From Lysinibacillus sphaericus (lineage in GTDB: Bacteria; Bacillota; Bacilli; Bacillales_A; Planococcaceae): a stretch of 64,000 bases of DNA. Below the pieces are notes generated by a model. It was not told where the DNA came from and searched no databases. It saw nothing but the letters and a program-made list of their open reading frames with translations. Below are positions 33,291-41,976 of this stretch, in pieces. The DNA lies in assembly GCF_002982115.1 (NCBI RefSeq), contig NZ_CP019980.1:2116001-2180000 (forward strand), given 5' to 3'. Every line of letters begins with the position of its first letter. The stretch's first letter is position 1. Both the position numbers and the translations under genes were made by a program.

Positions 33291-34409
33291 TTGACTTTAG
33301 AATTGCATAACACAGAAAATCCCATTAGTAATGCAGAACGAATGAAGCTCAATGAGAACTGGCAACGAATTATATCGGGGTATAGTTATTTGCAACAACA
33401 AATCAAAATGTTGTCTGGCAGTACAGAAGTTGATGAATTGTTACAGCGATTAAATCAAGCTGTAGATAATGCGAATACTACAGTGCAACAATCTATAGAG
33501 ACGAATAACACAACATTGCAAGAAGCACTTAGTACTATCTCGCAAAAATTAGTACAGGTTAATAAGGCAATTACAGAAGCCAATTCTGCTCGCCCTGAAG
33601 TCAATACTGCTAAACAAGGTGCTTTAGCGGCATCAGAGCAAGTTCAAACAGCCCTCGCTTCATTGGAATTAATGGTTAAGAATATGGGTTCTAGGGGCAA
33701 TTGGAATAATACGACGCAATATTATAAAAATAATTTGGTTCTCTTTAATGGTTCATCCTTTATCGCCTTACAGGATAACTTAGGAAAGACGCCTCCGAGT
33801 GATATTCAATCGAATGTGTATTGGTCAATGCTTGCTAAACAAGGACCTGCAGGGAAATCAGCATACGAACTAGCTGTTGAAAATGGATTTAAGGGAACGA
33901 TGAAAGAATGGATTGAATCTTTAAAAGGTCTCCGAGGTCCAAAGGGTCCACAAGGTCCACCGGGTCCGCAAGGAGAAACACAGCATGCAGTAAATTTCAA
34001 TCAGGAGATTCAGACATTGCAGACAACAGTAAATCAGTTGAATGAAAAAAAGGCAAACAAAAAGCTATCAGACAGCATCCAATGTACACTTCAGGCTGGA
34101 TGGAGTCATCAACGAAAGGCCCCTTTAATCTATTACAAAGACGATTTTGGCATCGTGCATGTACAAGGGGAAATCATTAATTCCGGAAGCCAATCTCATA
34201 ATGTATGTACAGTATTGCCAGTTGGATTTAGACCACGTAGTGATGTGGATAGACGGCAGGAAGTAGTTGCCATAGGGTACAAGTTTAATCATAGAGCGGT
34301 GAATGTTCCACCAATAGTAACGACAATTAGCATAGAACGCTCCGGTTTTATCCATTGTGATACCCAATTTGACAAGATCGCAATGGCATTTTCATTTAGG
34401 ACAGATTAG
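33291..34409 (+). CDS. Tail fibre with CBM-like and collagen-like segments
   Basis: The 372-residue protein starts at TTG 33291. Residues 30-130 form a coiled coil. Residues 135-182 resemble a chitin-binding type (5/12) module (GNWNNTTQYYKNNLV, then FNGSSFIALQDN and PPSDIQSNVYWSML). Residues about 213-229 are collagen-like Gly-x-Y triplets (GLR GPK GPQ GPP GPQ). A C-terminal beta domain follows. It is most likely a trimeric host-recognition fibre. Confidence 0.8.
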   Translation: MTLELHNTENPISNAERMKLNENWQRIISGYSYLQQQIKMLSGSTEVDELLQRLNQAVDNANTTVQQSIETNNTTLQEALSTISQKLVQVNKAITEANSARPEVNTAKQGALAASEQVQTALASLELMVKNMGSRGNWNNTTQYYKNNLVLFNGSSFIALQDNLGKTPPSDIQSNVYWSMLAKQGPAGKSAYELAVENGFKGTMKEWIESLKGLRGPKGPQGPPGPQGETQHAVNFNQEIQTLQTTVNQLNEKKANKKLSDSIQCTLQAGWSHQRKAPLIYYKDDFGIVHVQGEIINSGSQSHNVCTVLPVGFRPRSDVDRRQEVVAIGYKFNHRAVNVPPIVTTISIERSGFIHCDTQFDKIAMAFSFRTD

Positions 34410-34422
34410 GGAGGAATTCCTT

Positions 34423-34737
34423 GTGCGTAAGCAAGTTTATCAAGTGGATAGCGACGGGTTTATTGAGGAAGTATTTTTAGGCGAATTGGACGAGGAAGGT
34501 AATCTGATTGATCCAGTTGGTGATTACGTCACAACAAATTTACCACAACCTTTACCGTTCTATCGACCAAAATGGAATGGGGTTCAATGGGTTGAAGGTG
34601 GAACGGAAGAAGAGCTGGCTAAGCATAAAGAACAACAGTTACTGAAGAATTTAAAGCCGTCAGTGGAAGAAATAATGGATGCTGATTTAGAAGTAAAGAT
34701 TCTTACCATGTTATTAGAAATGGAGGTAATCGAGTAA
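34423..34737 (+). CDS. XkdW-like tail-associated protein
   Basis: The 104-residue protein starts at GTG 34423 behind agggagg. It has a beta-rich N-terminal half (QVDSDGFIEEVFLGELD) and LPFYRPKWNGVQWVEGG, then a helical Glu/Lys-rich tail. This is the pattern of the small XkdW-type proteins encoded after fibres. It overlaps the next ORF by one base. Confidence 0.7.
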   Translation: MRKQVYQVDSDGFIEEVFLGELDEEGNLIDPVGDYVTTNLPQPLPFYRPKWNGVQWVEGGTEEELAKHKEQQLLKNLKPSVEEIMDADLEVKILTMLLEMEVIE

Positions 34738-34907
34738 TGGAGAAACATTTAGAAGGATTAACTCTGGTGCAAAAACGATTGGTGAAAGCTTATGCTACAA
34801 GCATTATGGGAGAGGTTCGTACGGTTAAAGATGTGAAACCAGAAGAGTTGCGGAGATACGTAGAGTTAGAAATTGCGGAACGGGAAATTGCTCATCTTGC
34901 TAAATAA
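34737..34907 (+). CDS. XkdX/CD1375-like small protein
   Basis: The 56-residue helical protein starts at ATG 34737 (TAATG overlap). Such small proteins follow the XkdW-type gene in PBSX-like tails; function unknown. Downstream the MFS cargo gene begins. Confidence 0.6.
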   Translation: MEKHLEGLTLVQKRLVKAYATSIMGEVRTVKDVKPEELRRYVELEIAEREIAHLAK

Positions 34908-35030
34908 TTGTTGGTTTGTAATAAAGATCGATAGTTAATAAAAAAAGATTAGTAGTTTAAAAAAGTTGCATCGTTTATGCCTTTGGATGGTATAATTTTA
35001 CGTATATTTATTTTAGAAGGAAGTGAATTC

Positions 35031-35114
35031 ATGAGTGATTTAGAAAAAATCAAACTTGTGAAGCCACCATTTCCCAAGCTACGATGTTTTTCTTTCGAAC
35101 CTATAATTATCTAG
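35031..35114 (+). CDS. 27-residue leader peptide upstream of the MFS gene
   Basis: ATG 35031 follows gaaggaagtg, and a TATAAT lies at 34991-34996 with TTGCAT at 34966-34971 upstream (19-base spacing). The peptide contains KPPFPK in its middle and ends at TAG 35112-35114, exactly on the RBS of the MFS gene (aggagtg). The overlap means that ribosomes on the leader can control access to the MFS start. That is the classic arrangement of drug-responsive leaders, but no regulation is proven. Confidence 0.45.
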   Translation: MSDLEKIKLVKPPFPKLRCFSFEPIII

Positions 35115-35126
35115 GAGTGTACTATT

Positions 35127-36308
35127 TTGAAGAAAAACATCGGAAACAAAACACCTAGCTTATTATTACTGATTGTACTAGTAGGCTTCCCACAGATTAG
35201 TGAAACTATTTTTAGCCCATCATTACCATCTATCGCAGCAGTATTTGAAACTTCTATGAGTGATGCACAGCTTACGATGAGTGTGTATTTTATCGCTTTT
35301 GCCTTCGGAGTATTTTTCTTTGGGCGTTTATCCGATAAAATCGGTCGTCGCAAGGCAATGCTATATGGGCTATTCTTATATTTTTTTGGTAACGTACTTT
35401 GTTTAGTAGCAAATGAAATGGCGGTTTTATTAGTCGCACGGTTTATTCAAGCTTTTGGTGCAAGTGTTGGCTCTGTCGTGACACAAACGATTTTACGAGA
35501 AAGTTTTTCTGGTGTTGAGCGTCATAAATTGTTTGCTCAAATTACAGCTGCCCTTGCCTTCACACCTGCCCTTGGTCCATTAATCGGTGGTTTTACTGAT
35601 TATTATTTTGGCTTTAAGGTCGTATTTTTTGTGTTAGTTGCTATGAGTATTATTGTATTTTGCTACGCGTATATACGCTTACCTGAAACAGTGCTAACAA
35701 CAATCCAAATGAAGCCTATACTACCAATAGTAAAGCGCATGTTTACAAATGCGCGTCTATGGCGCTACGGCGTATTAATTGGCGGTATTAACGGTGTATT
35801 ATTTAGCTATTATACCGAAGCACCATTTATTTTTACGCAATACTTTAAACTAACAAGTGCTGTGTATGGTTTTTTAGGTATTATCGTTGCTCTCGCTTCT
35901 ATTGCGGGTGCGATGCTATCTAAACGACTTGTTAGCCATACAAAACCTGAGAAGATTATCGTACAAGGGTTAGTCATTATGCTCATCGGTACATTGCTCG
36001 CTACATCGGTGCAATTTTTACCAAATGCATTACAAATGCCAACCATGATTGTTAGTGTGTTCATTATTTTATTTGGTACAGGTACCGCTTTACCAATCTG
36101 TTTAAGCATAGCGCTCATTGACTTTCAAGACGTCATTGGTTCTGCCAGTGCGATATTTAGCTTAGGGTATTATTTACTCGTTAGCGCTACAATCTATGGT
36201 ATGAGCATTTTCCATAATGGAACAGTCCTTGCAATGCCCCTATATTTTTTAGCACTAGGGATTGTTATGCTCTTAATAAGCTTACCATTACTTTATAAAA
36301 AGATGTGA
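35127..36308 (+). CDS. MFS drug-efflux transporter (Bcr/CflA-like), prophage cargo
   Basis: This 393-residue membrane protein starts at TTG 35127. It has 12 hydrophobic segments. The MFS signature after TM2 is GRLSDKIGRRKAMLYG (about 67-82), and motif C-like glycine-rich ALGPLIGGFTDYYFG (about 150-164) marks drug/H+ antiporters of the Bcr/CflA group. The likely role is export of antibiotics or toxins. It is inserted between tail genes in the same direction and has its own promoter, leader and a terminator (about 36420-36455), so it is expressed separately as lysogenic conversion cargo. Confidence 0.87.
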   Translation: MKKNIGNKTPSLLLLIVLVGFPQISETIFSPSLPSIAAVFETSMSDAQLTMSVYFIAFAFGVFFFGRLSDKIGRRKAMLYGLFLYFFGNVLCLVANEMAVLLVARFIQAFGASVGSVVTQTILRESFSGVERHKLFAQITAALAFTPALGPLIGGFTDYYFGFKVVFFVLVAMSIIVFCYAYIRLPETVLTTIQMKPILPIVKRMFTNARLWRYGVLIGGINGVLFSYYTEAPFIFTQYFKLTSAVYGFLGIIVALASIAGAMLSKRLVSHTKPEKIIVQGLVIMLIGTLLATSVQFLPNALQMPTMIVSVFIILFGTGTALPICLSIALIDFQDVIGSASAIFSLGYYLLVSATIYGMSIFHNGTVLAMPLYFLALGIVMLLISLPLLYKKM

Positions 36309-36419
36309 AGTGTTAAATTCTTGCTCTACGTAATAGAGCTACTATCGTATTTAAAAGTTGAATTGAAAATAGACGTCATTTCGAATGTGAAAGCTACAAT
36401 AATCGTTTCATAATGTTGT

Positions 36420-36455
36420 TTATAAAAGTATCCTCTTTTGAGGGTGCTTTTTCTT
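36420..36455 (+). terminator. Terminator after the MFS gene
   Basis: A hairpin (gtatcctc/gagggtgc) is followed by a T-rich run. It isolates the cargo gene from the tail endopeptidase gene. Confidence 0.6.
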
Positions 36456-36503
36456 TTGCTTGAAAGTAAGCATATGAAATACATTTTCAGTTGGTGATAA
36501 AGA

Positions 36504-38243
36504 ATGCTAGTCGTTAAAAACTTTGCTGGAAATCAGACAGAGCCTTTTTTCACAACATCTGCACCAGTATTCGAACAAGATACTCTAGGTAATTTAACGC
36601 TTGAATTCACAATCAATAAATCAAATAACGAAGATGGATTTAACCTTCTTCAAGAAGAGTCAATTGTCACAGCAGCTAATTATGATTTTCGAGTAAAACA
36701 ATTAATTGATAATAAGCCAGAACGCAAAACCATCCTTGCCATCTCGACATTCTTTGACTTAGCGTATCAATTTAAAGATAAAACTTTTGGTGGCACTCAT
36801 AGCAGTCAAGAGTTTATAACCTACTTGCTTTCTGGTACAGGTTGGAGCGCAACTATTGATTTCACGGAAACTGCTACAATTTATAAATTTGGTTCAAAAA
36901 ACATCATCCAGTGTGTTAATCAAATCTGTGATGCCTTCAATTGTGAATTTGAGATATTACCAAATAACCGAGTTCACTTTAGTAAATCACTTGGTCCGGA
37001 TAATGGAGCACAGTATCGCTATGGTCATAACATTAAAGCACTTAGCCGAAAGATTGATACAACCCATCTACGAACAAAAATTACAGCAACAGGTAAAAAT
37101 GGTTTGACTGTAACCTACACCTCACCAAATCACACAATATGGGGTATTCGTATTGCTAATCCAATTAGTGACGAGCGATTTACAAATGCAGATAACCTAT
37201 TGAAAAAGGCTAAGGATGCACTTATTGACTATCCAGAAGTATCGTTTGAGCTGGATACAATCGAATTATTAGATAAACAGTTAGGTGAAAAGGTATGGCT
37301 GATTTACGAGCCGATTGAGGGCCTGAAGCTACAGACTCGAATACTTAAACGTTTTTGTATTGTAGATGAGGTTACAGACGAGTTAAAGACTATGGCTGTC
37401 ACACTAGGCAACTCCTTACCTCGCACAATGTCAGATAATGAGGTTGATACGGAAGAGCTTATCGAAGATACAAAAGAAGAACTAAGTGAAGTTATCGAGG
37501 AAAATAAAAAGGAATATAAGTCTGCCATCACACAAACTGATAGCCGTATTACCCTTGAGGTAGAAAAGTTAAATAAATCAATTGCTACTATTGATTTGAA
37601 AGCCGACCAGATTAGTCTATCAGTGAGTAATCGAATTGCAAATGAAGTGGCTGCTATTAATGTTCGTGCTAATCAAATACAGTCAACGGTAAGTGCTCAA
37701 AACGTTTCAATTGGCAACTTAAATAACCGTATAGGTAGCGCTGAAAGTAGTATTACACAGCAATCTTGGCAAATCAGTCAAAAGGTAAGTACAACGGATT
37801 ACAATGGCAATACCATTGCATCTTTAATTAATCAAACATCCACCACAATTAGTATTCAAGCATCAAAAATTAATCTTGTAGGCGCAGTTAGGGTTCTTTC
37901 AGACATTAGTGGGAATTTAGGTTCGATTACTTCGGGTAACATTCATATTAAAGAAGATATTCACATGGGACGCAGACTCTACTTTAGTGATATGACATCT
38001 GTAGGAGGCGCAAATGGGACGATTCAATTAAGTGCTTGGAATGACATTATATATAGCGGATCACGTCACTCTTTTAATGGAACGGTTGATTTTAGTGGAG
38101 CAAGAGTAGTAGGCCTTGGCGGTGGAGGAAATTATGTAAGTACTAACACGCTTGGTCTAGAAATTACACAAAGTACAAATAATGCAAGAACAATTGTTTT
38201 TAAACGATATGGTCGGGATTTAGGTACGATTACATTAAGATAA
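36504..38243 (+). CDS. Tail endopeptidase/tail tip protein (Tal)
   Basis: The 579-residue protein belongs to the prophage tail endopeptidase family: N-terminal gp27-like hub domain (about 1-330) with LTLEFTINKSNNEDGFNLL and the basic stretch NIKALSRKIDTTHLRTKI. A coiled-coil middle follows (about 320-450; TKEELSEVIEENKKEY and repeated IxxRxxxxEx). The C-terminal beta-rich end (about 450-579, Gly-rich) is the receptor-binding tip. It normally follows Dit directly; here fibres and cargo lie between. Confidence 0.87.
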   Translation: MLVVKNFAGNQTEPFFTTSAPVFEQDTLGNLTLEFTINKSNNEDGFNLLQEESIVTAANYDFRVKQLIDNKPERKTILAISTFFDLAYQFKDKTFGGTHSSQEFITYLLSGTGWSATIDFTETATIYKFGSKNIIQCVNQICDAFNCEFEILPNNRVHFSKSLGPDNGAQYRYGHNIKALSRKIDTTHLRTKITATGKNGLTVTYTSPNHTIWGIRIANPISDERFTNADNLLKKAKDALIDYPEVSFELDTIELLDKQLGEKVWLIYEPIEGLKLQTRILKRFCIVDEVTDELKTMAVTLGNSLPRTMSDNEVDTEELIEDTKEELSEVIEENKKEYKSAITQTDSRITLEVEKLNKSIATIDLKADQISLSVSNRIANEVAAINVRANQIQSTVSAQNVSIGNLNNRIGSAESSITQQSWQISQKVSTTDYNGNTIASLINQTSTTISIQASKINLVGAVRVLSDISGNLGSITSGNIHIKEDIHMGRRLYFSDMTSVGGANGTIQLSAWNDIIYSGSRHSFNGTVDFSGARVVGLGGGGNYVSTNTLGLEITQSTNNARTIVFKRYGRDLGTITLR

Positions 38244-38258
38244 GGAGAAATATTAGCT

Positions 38259-38615
38259 ATGGAACAGAATTATTTTCTAATTTCAAATGAAGGAACAGCG
38301 TTCGCATTAGAGGGGAAAATAGACTTAGGACAGATTCAAAAGATTTTAAATACACCACAAAATGTTGCTGTACGATTAGGACGTAAAGTGGTCAATAAGT
38401 TTATGATTCATGCTGTGGCAAAAAATGAATGTTCCGACATGGAGAATTATAATTTAGGTATCACAGTCGGACAAAGTAAGCTTCGTACGAATGCGGGTGA
38501 TTTAGAAAAGGTATTAGATGCACTAGAATCTGATATTAATAAAATGGAGTATGTCTTGATAAATGACGCAATGTTGATTTTTAAGCATGCTTTTCAGGTT
38601 GCTGAAGCGGAATAA
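38259..38615 (+). CDS. Phage protein downstream of Tal, unknown
   Basis: The 118-residue protein has an alternating helix/strand sequence and two Cys; no domain is recognised. It is encoded directly after the tail tip gene, so it is probably a tail accessory protein. The RBS is aaggaga. Confidence 0.6.
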   Translation: MEQNYFLISNEGTAFALEGKIDLGQIQKILNTPQNVAVRLGRKVVNKFMIHAVAKNECSDMENYNLGITVGQSKLRTNAGDLEKVLDALESDINKMEYVLINDAMLIFKHAFQVAEAE

Positions 38616-38722
38616 ATAAACAAAACGTAAGCAAAGACTTAGCCTTATTTTTATTGTCAAAAAGTTATTAGAGAAAATTTCCCTCTTTTATGATTATATG
38701 GATAGTAAAAGGAGTGAAGTTT

Positions 38723-38998
38723 GTGGTAAATATCGTTAAATCAACTGAGTATTGCGATATCTTGAAACAAGTTAAAATTCAGGATGGAGAAAATGTATAT
38801 GCAATTGAAGAAATTTATGTAAAAGCCCTTAAAAGAATTGAAGTTCGTTTCGCCTGGTATAAAATAAATGAAAATGGTGCATTGAGATATATTAAAAATG
38901 CATTAGATTTAGAAAAAGAAAGTTTGTTTGAATTGTTGAAAATGTCTATTGAAGCAGGGATTTTCGCGAAAGAACAATTCCATGCTTTGTCGAAATAA
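38723..38998 (+). CDS. Small phage protein, unknown
   Basis: This 91-residue protein starts at GTG 38723 behind aaaggagtg. It is mostly helical (FELLKMSIEAGIFAKEQFHALSK at the end, quoted as FELLKMSIEAG). It has no recognised domain. A hairpin with T-rich tail (about 39019-39052) separates it from the holin. Confidence 0.55.
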   Translation: MVNIVKSTEYCDILKQVKIQDGENVYAIEEIYVKALKRIEVRFAWYKINENGALRYIKNALDLEKESLFELLKMSIEAGIFAKEQFHALSK

Positions 38999-39071
38999 AA
39001 TTAAGTCCAAATATTTTTGCCTTCCATAATCATCTGTGGAGGGCTTTTATTATGAAAAAGGAAGGTGTCCA

Positions 39072-39488
39072 ATGAAAACAGACACATTATATACATCACT
39101 TGTAGGCGGCTCCATGGCAGGGGTCGCTTATTTTGTTGGTGGGATTGACCATTTAATCAAAGCACTCACTATCTTTATGGCGATTGATTATATTTTAGGG
39201 ACTATGGTTGCTTTTGTTGTGAAAAACGTTGATAGCAGAAAAGCCTTAATAGGACTGTTTAAAAAAGTGGCCATGATTTTGATGGTGATTGCAGCAGTAC
39301 AATTAGACTTAGCAACCGAGAGCGGAAACTTTATGCGCAATGCCATGATTCTTTTTCTAATCGGGATGGAAGGGATTAGTATGATTGAGAATCTTGGAAA
39401 GTTAGGTTTGAAAGTACCAAAGTTTTTAACGAACTCTTTTAAACAGCTACAAATCGACAATGATGATAAAAAGGATGATAAACAATGA
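39072..39488 (+). CDS. Phage holin (phi-LC3/holin-4-like)
   Basis: The 138-residue protein starts at ATG 39072 behind gaaggtg. It has about three membrane helices (about 8-28, 33-52 and 68-88, with a further hydrophobic stretch near 95-110), a short polar tail and a cytosolic Asp/Lys-rich C-terminus. The SRKALIGLFKKVAMILMVIAA segment is typical of the Bacteriophage_holin_4 family. It makes membrane holes that let the lysin out. The stop overlaps the endolysin start by four bases. Confidence 0.85.
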   Translation: MKTDTLYTSLVGGSMAGVAYFVGGIDHLIKALTIFMAIDYILGTMVAFVVKNVDSRKALIGLFKKVAMILMVIAAVQLDLATESGNFMRNAMILFLIGMEGISMIENLGKLGLKVPKFLTNSFKQLQIDNDDKKDDKQ

Positions 39489-40150
39489 GTGTTACAACTA
39501 CATGCCGAGATTTAAGCGAATTACTACCAGTGGCTCAAACGGCTTGCAGATTGCTCTTTCAACAGTGCTACAAAGCAGGTATTCAAAATATCTTCGTTAC
39601 AGAAACATACCGATCGCAAGCACGGCAAAATTATCTATATACACAAGGGCGTACAAGACCAGGGAAAATTGTAACGTGGACGCTAAAGAGTAATCATACT
39701 TCACGTTTAGCGTGGGACATTGCCGTGGCTCCACCGAAACCCTTATATGATATAGATACATTAACAAAAATAGGGGCAATAGCTCGTAAGTTAGGTATTA
39801 CGTGGGGCGGTGATTGGGCACGTAGAATTGACCGACCACATTTCGAAGTGAAGCCCAATTGGAAGATGCCTAGAGGGTACAAATTAGAAGGACAAGTAAT
39901 TGTGCCAAGTAACAGTAAAATGAAAGTCCAATTAATTGTGGAAGACAAGAAGGAGGAAATCAATGTGGCAAATACAATTTGGAATCCAGGTTCACCAGCG
40001 ATGAGAACAGAGGCGGAGAACTTTATTTCGCAAGCTGTGAAGGAGGGCATTATTCAAGCTTCACACTTGAAGGATTTGCGGAATGGTCTTATGACAACGG
40101 ATCGTTTGATTGGTTTGTATATTACAATTCAACAAAGACGTAGTAAATAA
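39485..40150 (+). CDS. Endolysin, M15-type peptidase with C-terminal binding domain
   Basis: This 221-residue protein has an N-terminal M15-type (VanY-like) peptidase domain (about 5-130) with zinc ligands His71 (SNHTSRLAWD), Asp78 and His119 (DRPHFEV). A short linker leads to a C-terminal wall-binding part (about 160-221: NPGSPAMRTEAENF, AVKEGIIQASHL, TTDRLIGLY). The gene contains an internal RBS (aaggagg 39950-39956) before an in-frame GTG (39965), so the binding domain can also be made alone. A degraded second copy of the 3' part is at 49949-50247. Confidence 0.88.
   Translation: MSVTTTCRDLSELLPVAQTACRLLFQQCYKAGIQNIFVTETYRSQARQNYLYTQGRTRPGKIVTWTLKSNHTSRLAWDIAVAPPKPLYDIDTLTKIGAIARKLGITWGGDWARRIDRPHFEVKPNWKMPRGYKLEGQVIVPSNSKMKVQLIVEDKKEEINVANTIWNPGSPAMRTEAENFISQAVKEGIIQASHLKDLRNGLMTTDRLIGLYITIQQRRSK
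39965..40150 (+). CDS. Internal translation product: endolysin binding domain alone
   Basis: GTG 39965 (codon 161 of the endolysin) lies 8 bases after a perfect aaggagg (39950-39956). It would give a 61-residue protein starting MANTIWNPGS. The diverged homologous copy at 50056 conserves both the Shine-Dalgarno and the GTG, while its upstream coding sequence has decayed. Known precedents are endolysins that assemble with extra copies of their own binding domain. Confidence 0.6.
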   Translation: MANTIWNPGSPAMRTEAENFISQAVKEGIIQASHLKDLRNGLMTTDRLIGLYITIQQRRSK

Positions 40151-40334
40151 AAACGATGATTAATTAATACTTGTTTTTTAGCTAGGTCTTTTTAATTTTG
40201 TTTGAATTTATTGGTTAATTATTTACAAAATCTATAGGGCGATGTCATTGTACAAATGATAATTTACACGAAATCTTATTATATATTTTCTTGTAAAATC
40301 TAACTAAAATAAAAAATATAAGGAGTGATTGGTT

Positions 40335-41171
40335 TTGAAAAAAATTTTGTTAATGTTTTTAATTAGTATTCCATTTTTTACTTTTTCTACAATTGGAGAT
40401 GCACATGCAGCAACAGATTCAACAAGTTTAATTCCAAAAATGACATCAGATAATGCTCCAAGTGGAAAGGCTACAAGTAGTGATGCGTGGTTCCCAGCCT
40501 ATTTTGCTTTTGATGGAGTACCCCATTATTCAATAAATGGAGGTTTTCATGGATGGGGAACCTCTGCAACAACAGGTTGGCTTGCATATGAATTTAATGA
40601 ACCAAAGGTTATAAATAAATATGTTTTATATTATGGAGAAAGTCAGAGTAGCGGCCCAGGATTATTGACAACTGTACCCAATTCTTGGACATTCGAAGGG
40701 TCAAATGATGGGGAGAACTGGATAGAACTTGATAAAGTAAGTAACTACACATCTACATCTTGGAAAAGTGGAGAAAATGCTTTTGAAATCGAAAGCAGAG
40801 AACCGTATAAACACTTTAGAATTAATGTTACTAAAAATAACGGAAGTGTTTCAGGGCAAGTAAATCTTACTATCCACGAATTAGAACTATGGGGTTATGA
40901 TGCTACGGAAAAACCAAACCCTGAACCTAAGCCAGATCCTATACCAGATCAAAATAGAGCTATCTTAGTAATAACTTTAGTTACTGGTGTAGAGAAAGAA
41001 TATGATTTAAGTCTTGAAGAAGTTAATAGTTTTATAAATTGGTATGATTCCGCTAATGGAGAGAAATCATATTCTATTAATAGAACTAATAAAAATAAAG
41101 GTCCTTTTAAAACAAGGAAAGATTATTTTGTACATGATAAAATCTTAATGTATGAAGTTAGTGAATATTAA
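40335..41171 (+). CDS. Secreted discoidin (F5/8 type C)-domain protein
   Basis: The 278-residue protein is best read from TTG 40335, seven bases after aaggagtg; an in-frame TTG at 40329 is too close to the RBS. It has a signal peptide (KKILLMFLISIPFF, cleavage after AHA, about residue 26). Residues about 35-195 form a discoidin-like domain (YFAFDGVPHYSINGGFHGWG, WLAYEFNEPKVINKYVLYYG, WTFEGSNDGENWIELD), a sugar-binding fold. A Pro/Glu linker and a small C-terminal domain follow. It lies between the lysin and the prophage boundary; it may be cargo expressed by the lysogen and exported to the cell surface. Confidence 0.8.
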   Translation: MKKILLMFLISIPFFTFSTIGDAHAATDSTSLIPKMTSDNAPSGKATSSDAWFPAYFAFDGVPHYSINGGFHGWGTSATTGWLAYEFNEPKVINKYVLYYGESQSSGPGLLTTVPNSWTFEGSNDGENWIELDKVSNYTSTSWKSGENAFEIESREPYKHFRINVTKNNGSVSGQVNLTIHELELWGYDATEKPNPEPKPDPIPDQNRAILVITLVTGVEKEYDLSLEEVNSFINWYDSANGEKSYSINRTNKNKGPFKTRKDYFVHDKILMYEVSEY

Positions 41172-41196
41172 ATAAAGTAAAGAAAAACTTGTATCT

Positions 41197-41236
41197 GACT
41201 AGGCATTCTATTAATTTTTGTGCCTAGTCTTTTTTT
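41197..41236 (+). terminator. Strong terminator at the right prophage flank
   Basis: A perfect 9-bp stem (gactaggca 41197-41205 with tgcctagtc 41221-41229) is followed by eight T residues. It is the last phage-side element before the chromosomal brxB gene. The attachment site should lie in 41172-41530, but I cannot see a duplicated core because the left end is outside the window. Confidence 0.75.
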
Positions 41237-41544
41237 TATAAAAATTGTATTCGTACTAAAACATGAACGATTGATTCACTTTGGAGTCGATTGAAAATTC
41301 TATGGGGAGTGTACGGTCATGAGACAACAACTTGTAAAGGCTACCTGCGAATAAAAATAAGTAAAAAAGTATAAATAAAAAATGCTTGATACATTTTTTT
41401 ACACCTAAAAAAAGCAACCAAAGCAACAAAAAAGCAACCAAAAATCTGAATGCAGGTGAATATCGGTGAAATCGAAACATTATACAAGTGTGAAAAACCT
41501 TGCTATAATGGGCTTTGTGATTACATATGAAAGAGGGTAAAAGC

Positions 41545-41976
41545 ATGAATGCTTACGACGAATATATGAAACAGGTAGTGAAGCCGATGCGTGAAGAGTT
41601 GGTGGAGGCTGGATTTAAAGAGCTGACAACGGCGGATGCTGTTAATGAATTTATGGCGGAGGCAAAGGGGACTTCTTTGGTTGTTATCAATTCGGTATGT
41701 GGATGTGCGGCAGGGTTGGCTCGTCCAGCGGCTCGGGAAGCGGTAGCTGCGGTTAAACCGGATAATCTTGTAACTGTATTTGCAGGGCAAGATCCAGAAG
41801 CAACTGCTGCAATGCGTGGTTTTTTTGAGGATGTACCACCAAGTTCACCATCAATGGCCATTTTAAAAGATGGGGAATTGGCTTACTTTATTCCGCGTGA
41901 ACAAATTGAAGGCTTCCCAGTGGAGCAAATTACTGCACATTTAACAGGTGTTTTAGAGCAGACATGCGAGAAGTAA
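41545..41976 (+). CDS. brxB: Bacilliredoxin (BrxB/YphP family)
   Basis: This 143-residue protein is a thioredoxin-fold bacilliredoxin. The active-site motif is Cys-Gly-Cys in VINSVCGCAAGLARP (about residues 52-56). It removes bacillithiol from protein mixed disulfides under oxidative stress. The start is ATG 41545, behind gagggta; a TATAAT is at 41504-41509. Only its paralogue BrxA would be an alternative; the neighbouring YpiP-type gene supports the YphP orthologue. It overlaps the methyltransferase by 13 bases. Confidence 0.88.
   Translation: MNAYDEYMKQVVKPMREELVEAGFKELTTADAVNEFMAEAKGTSLVVINSVCGCAAGLARPAAREAVAAVKPDNLVTVFAGQDPEATAAMRGFFEDVPPSSPSMAILKDGELAYFIPREQIEGFPVEQITAHLTGVLEQTCEK

Noticed and set aside
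41256..41546. Minus-strand ORF of 96 codons at the prophage edge
   Set aside because: It covers the promoter region of brxB, has no RBS and overlaps the start of brxB; hydrophobic pattern comes from T-rich sequence.
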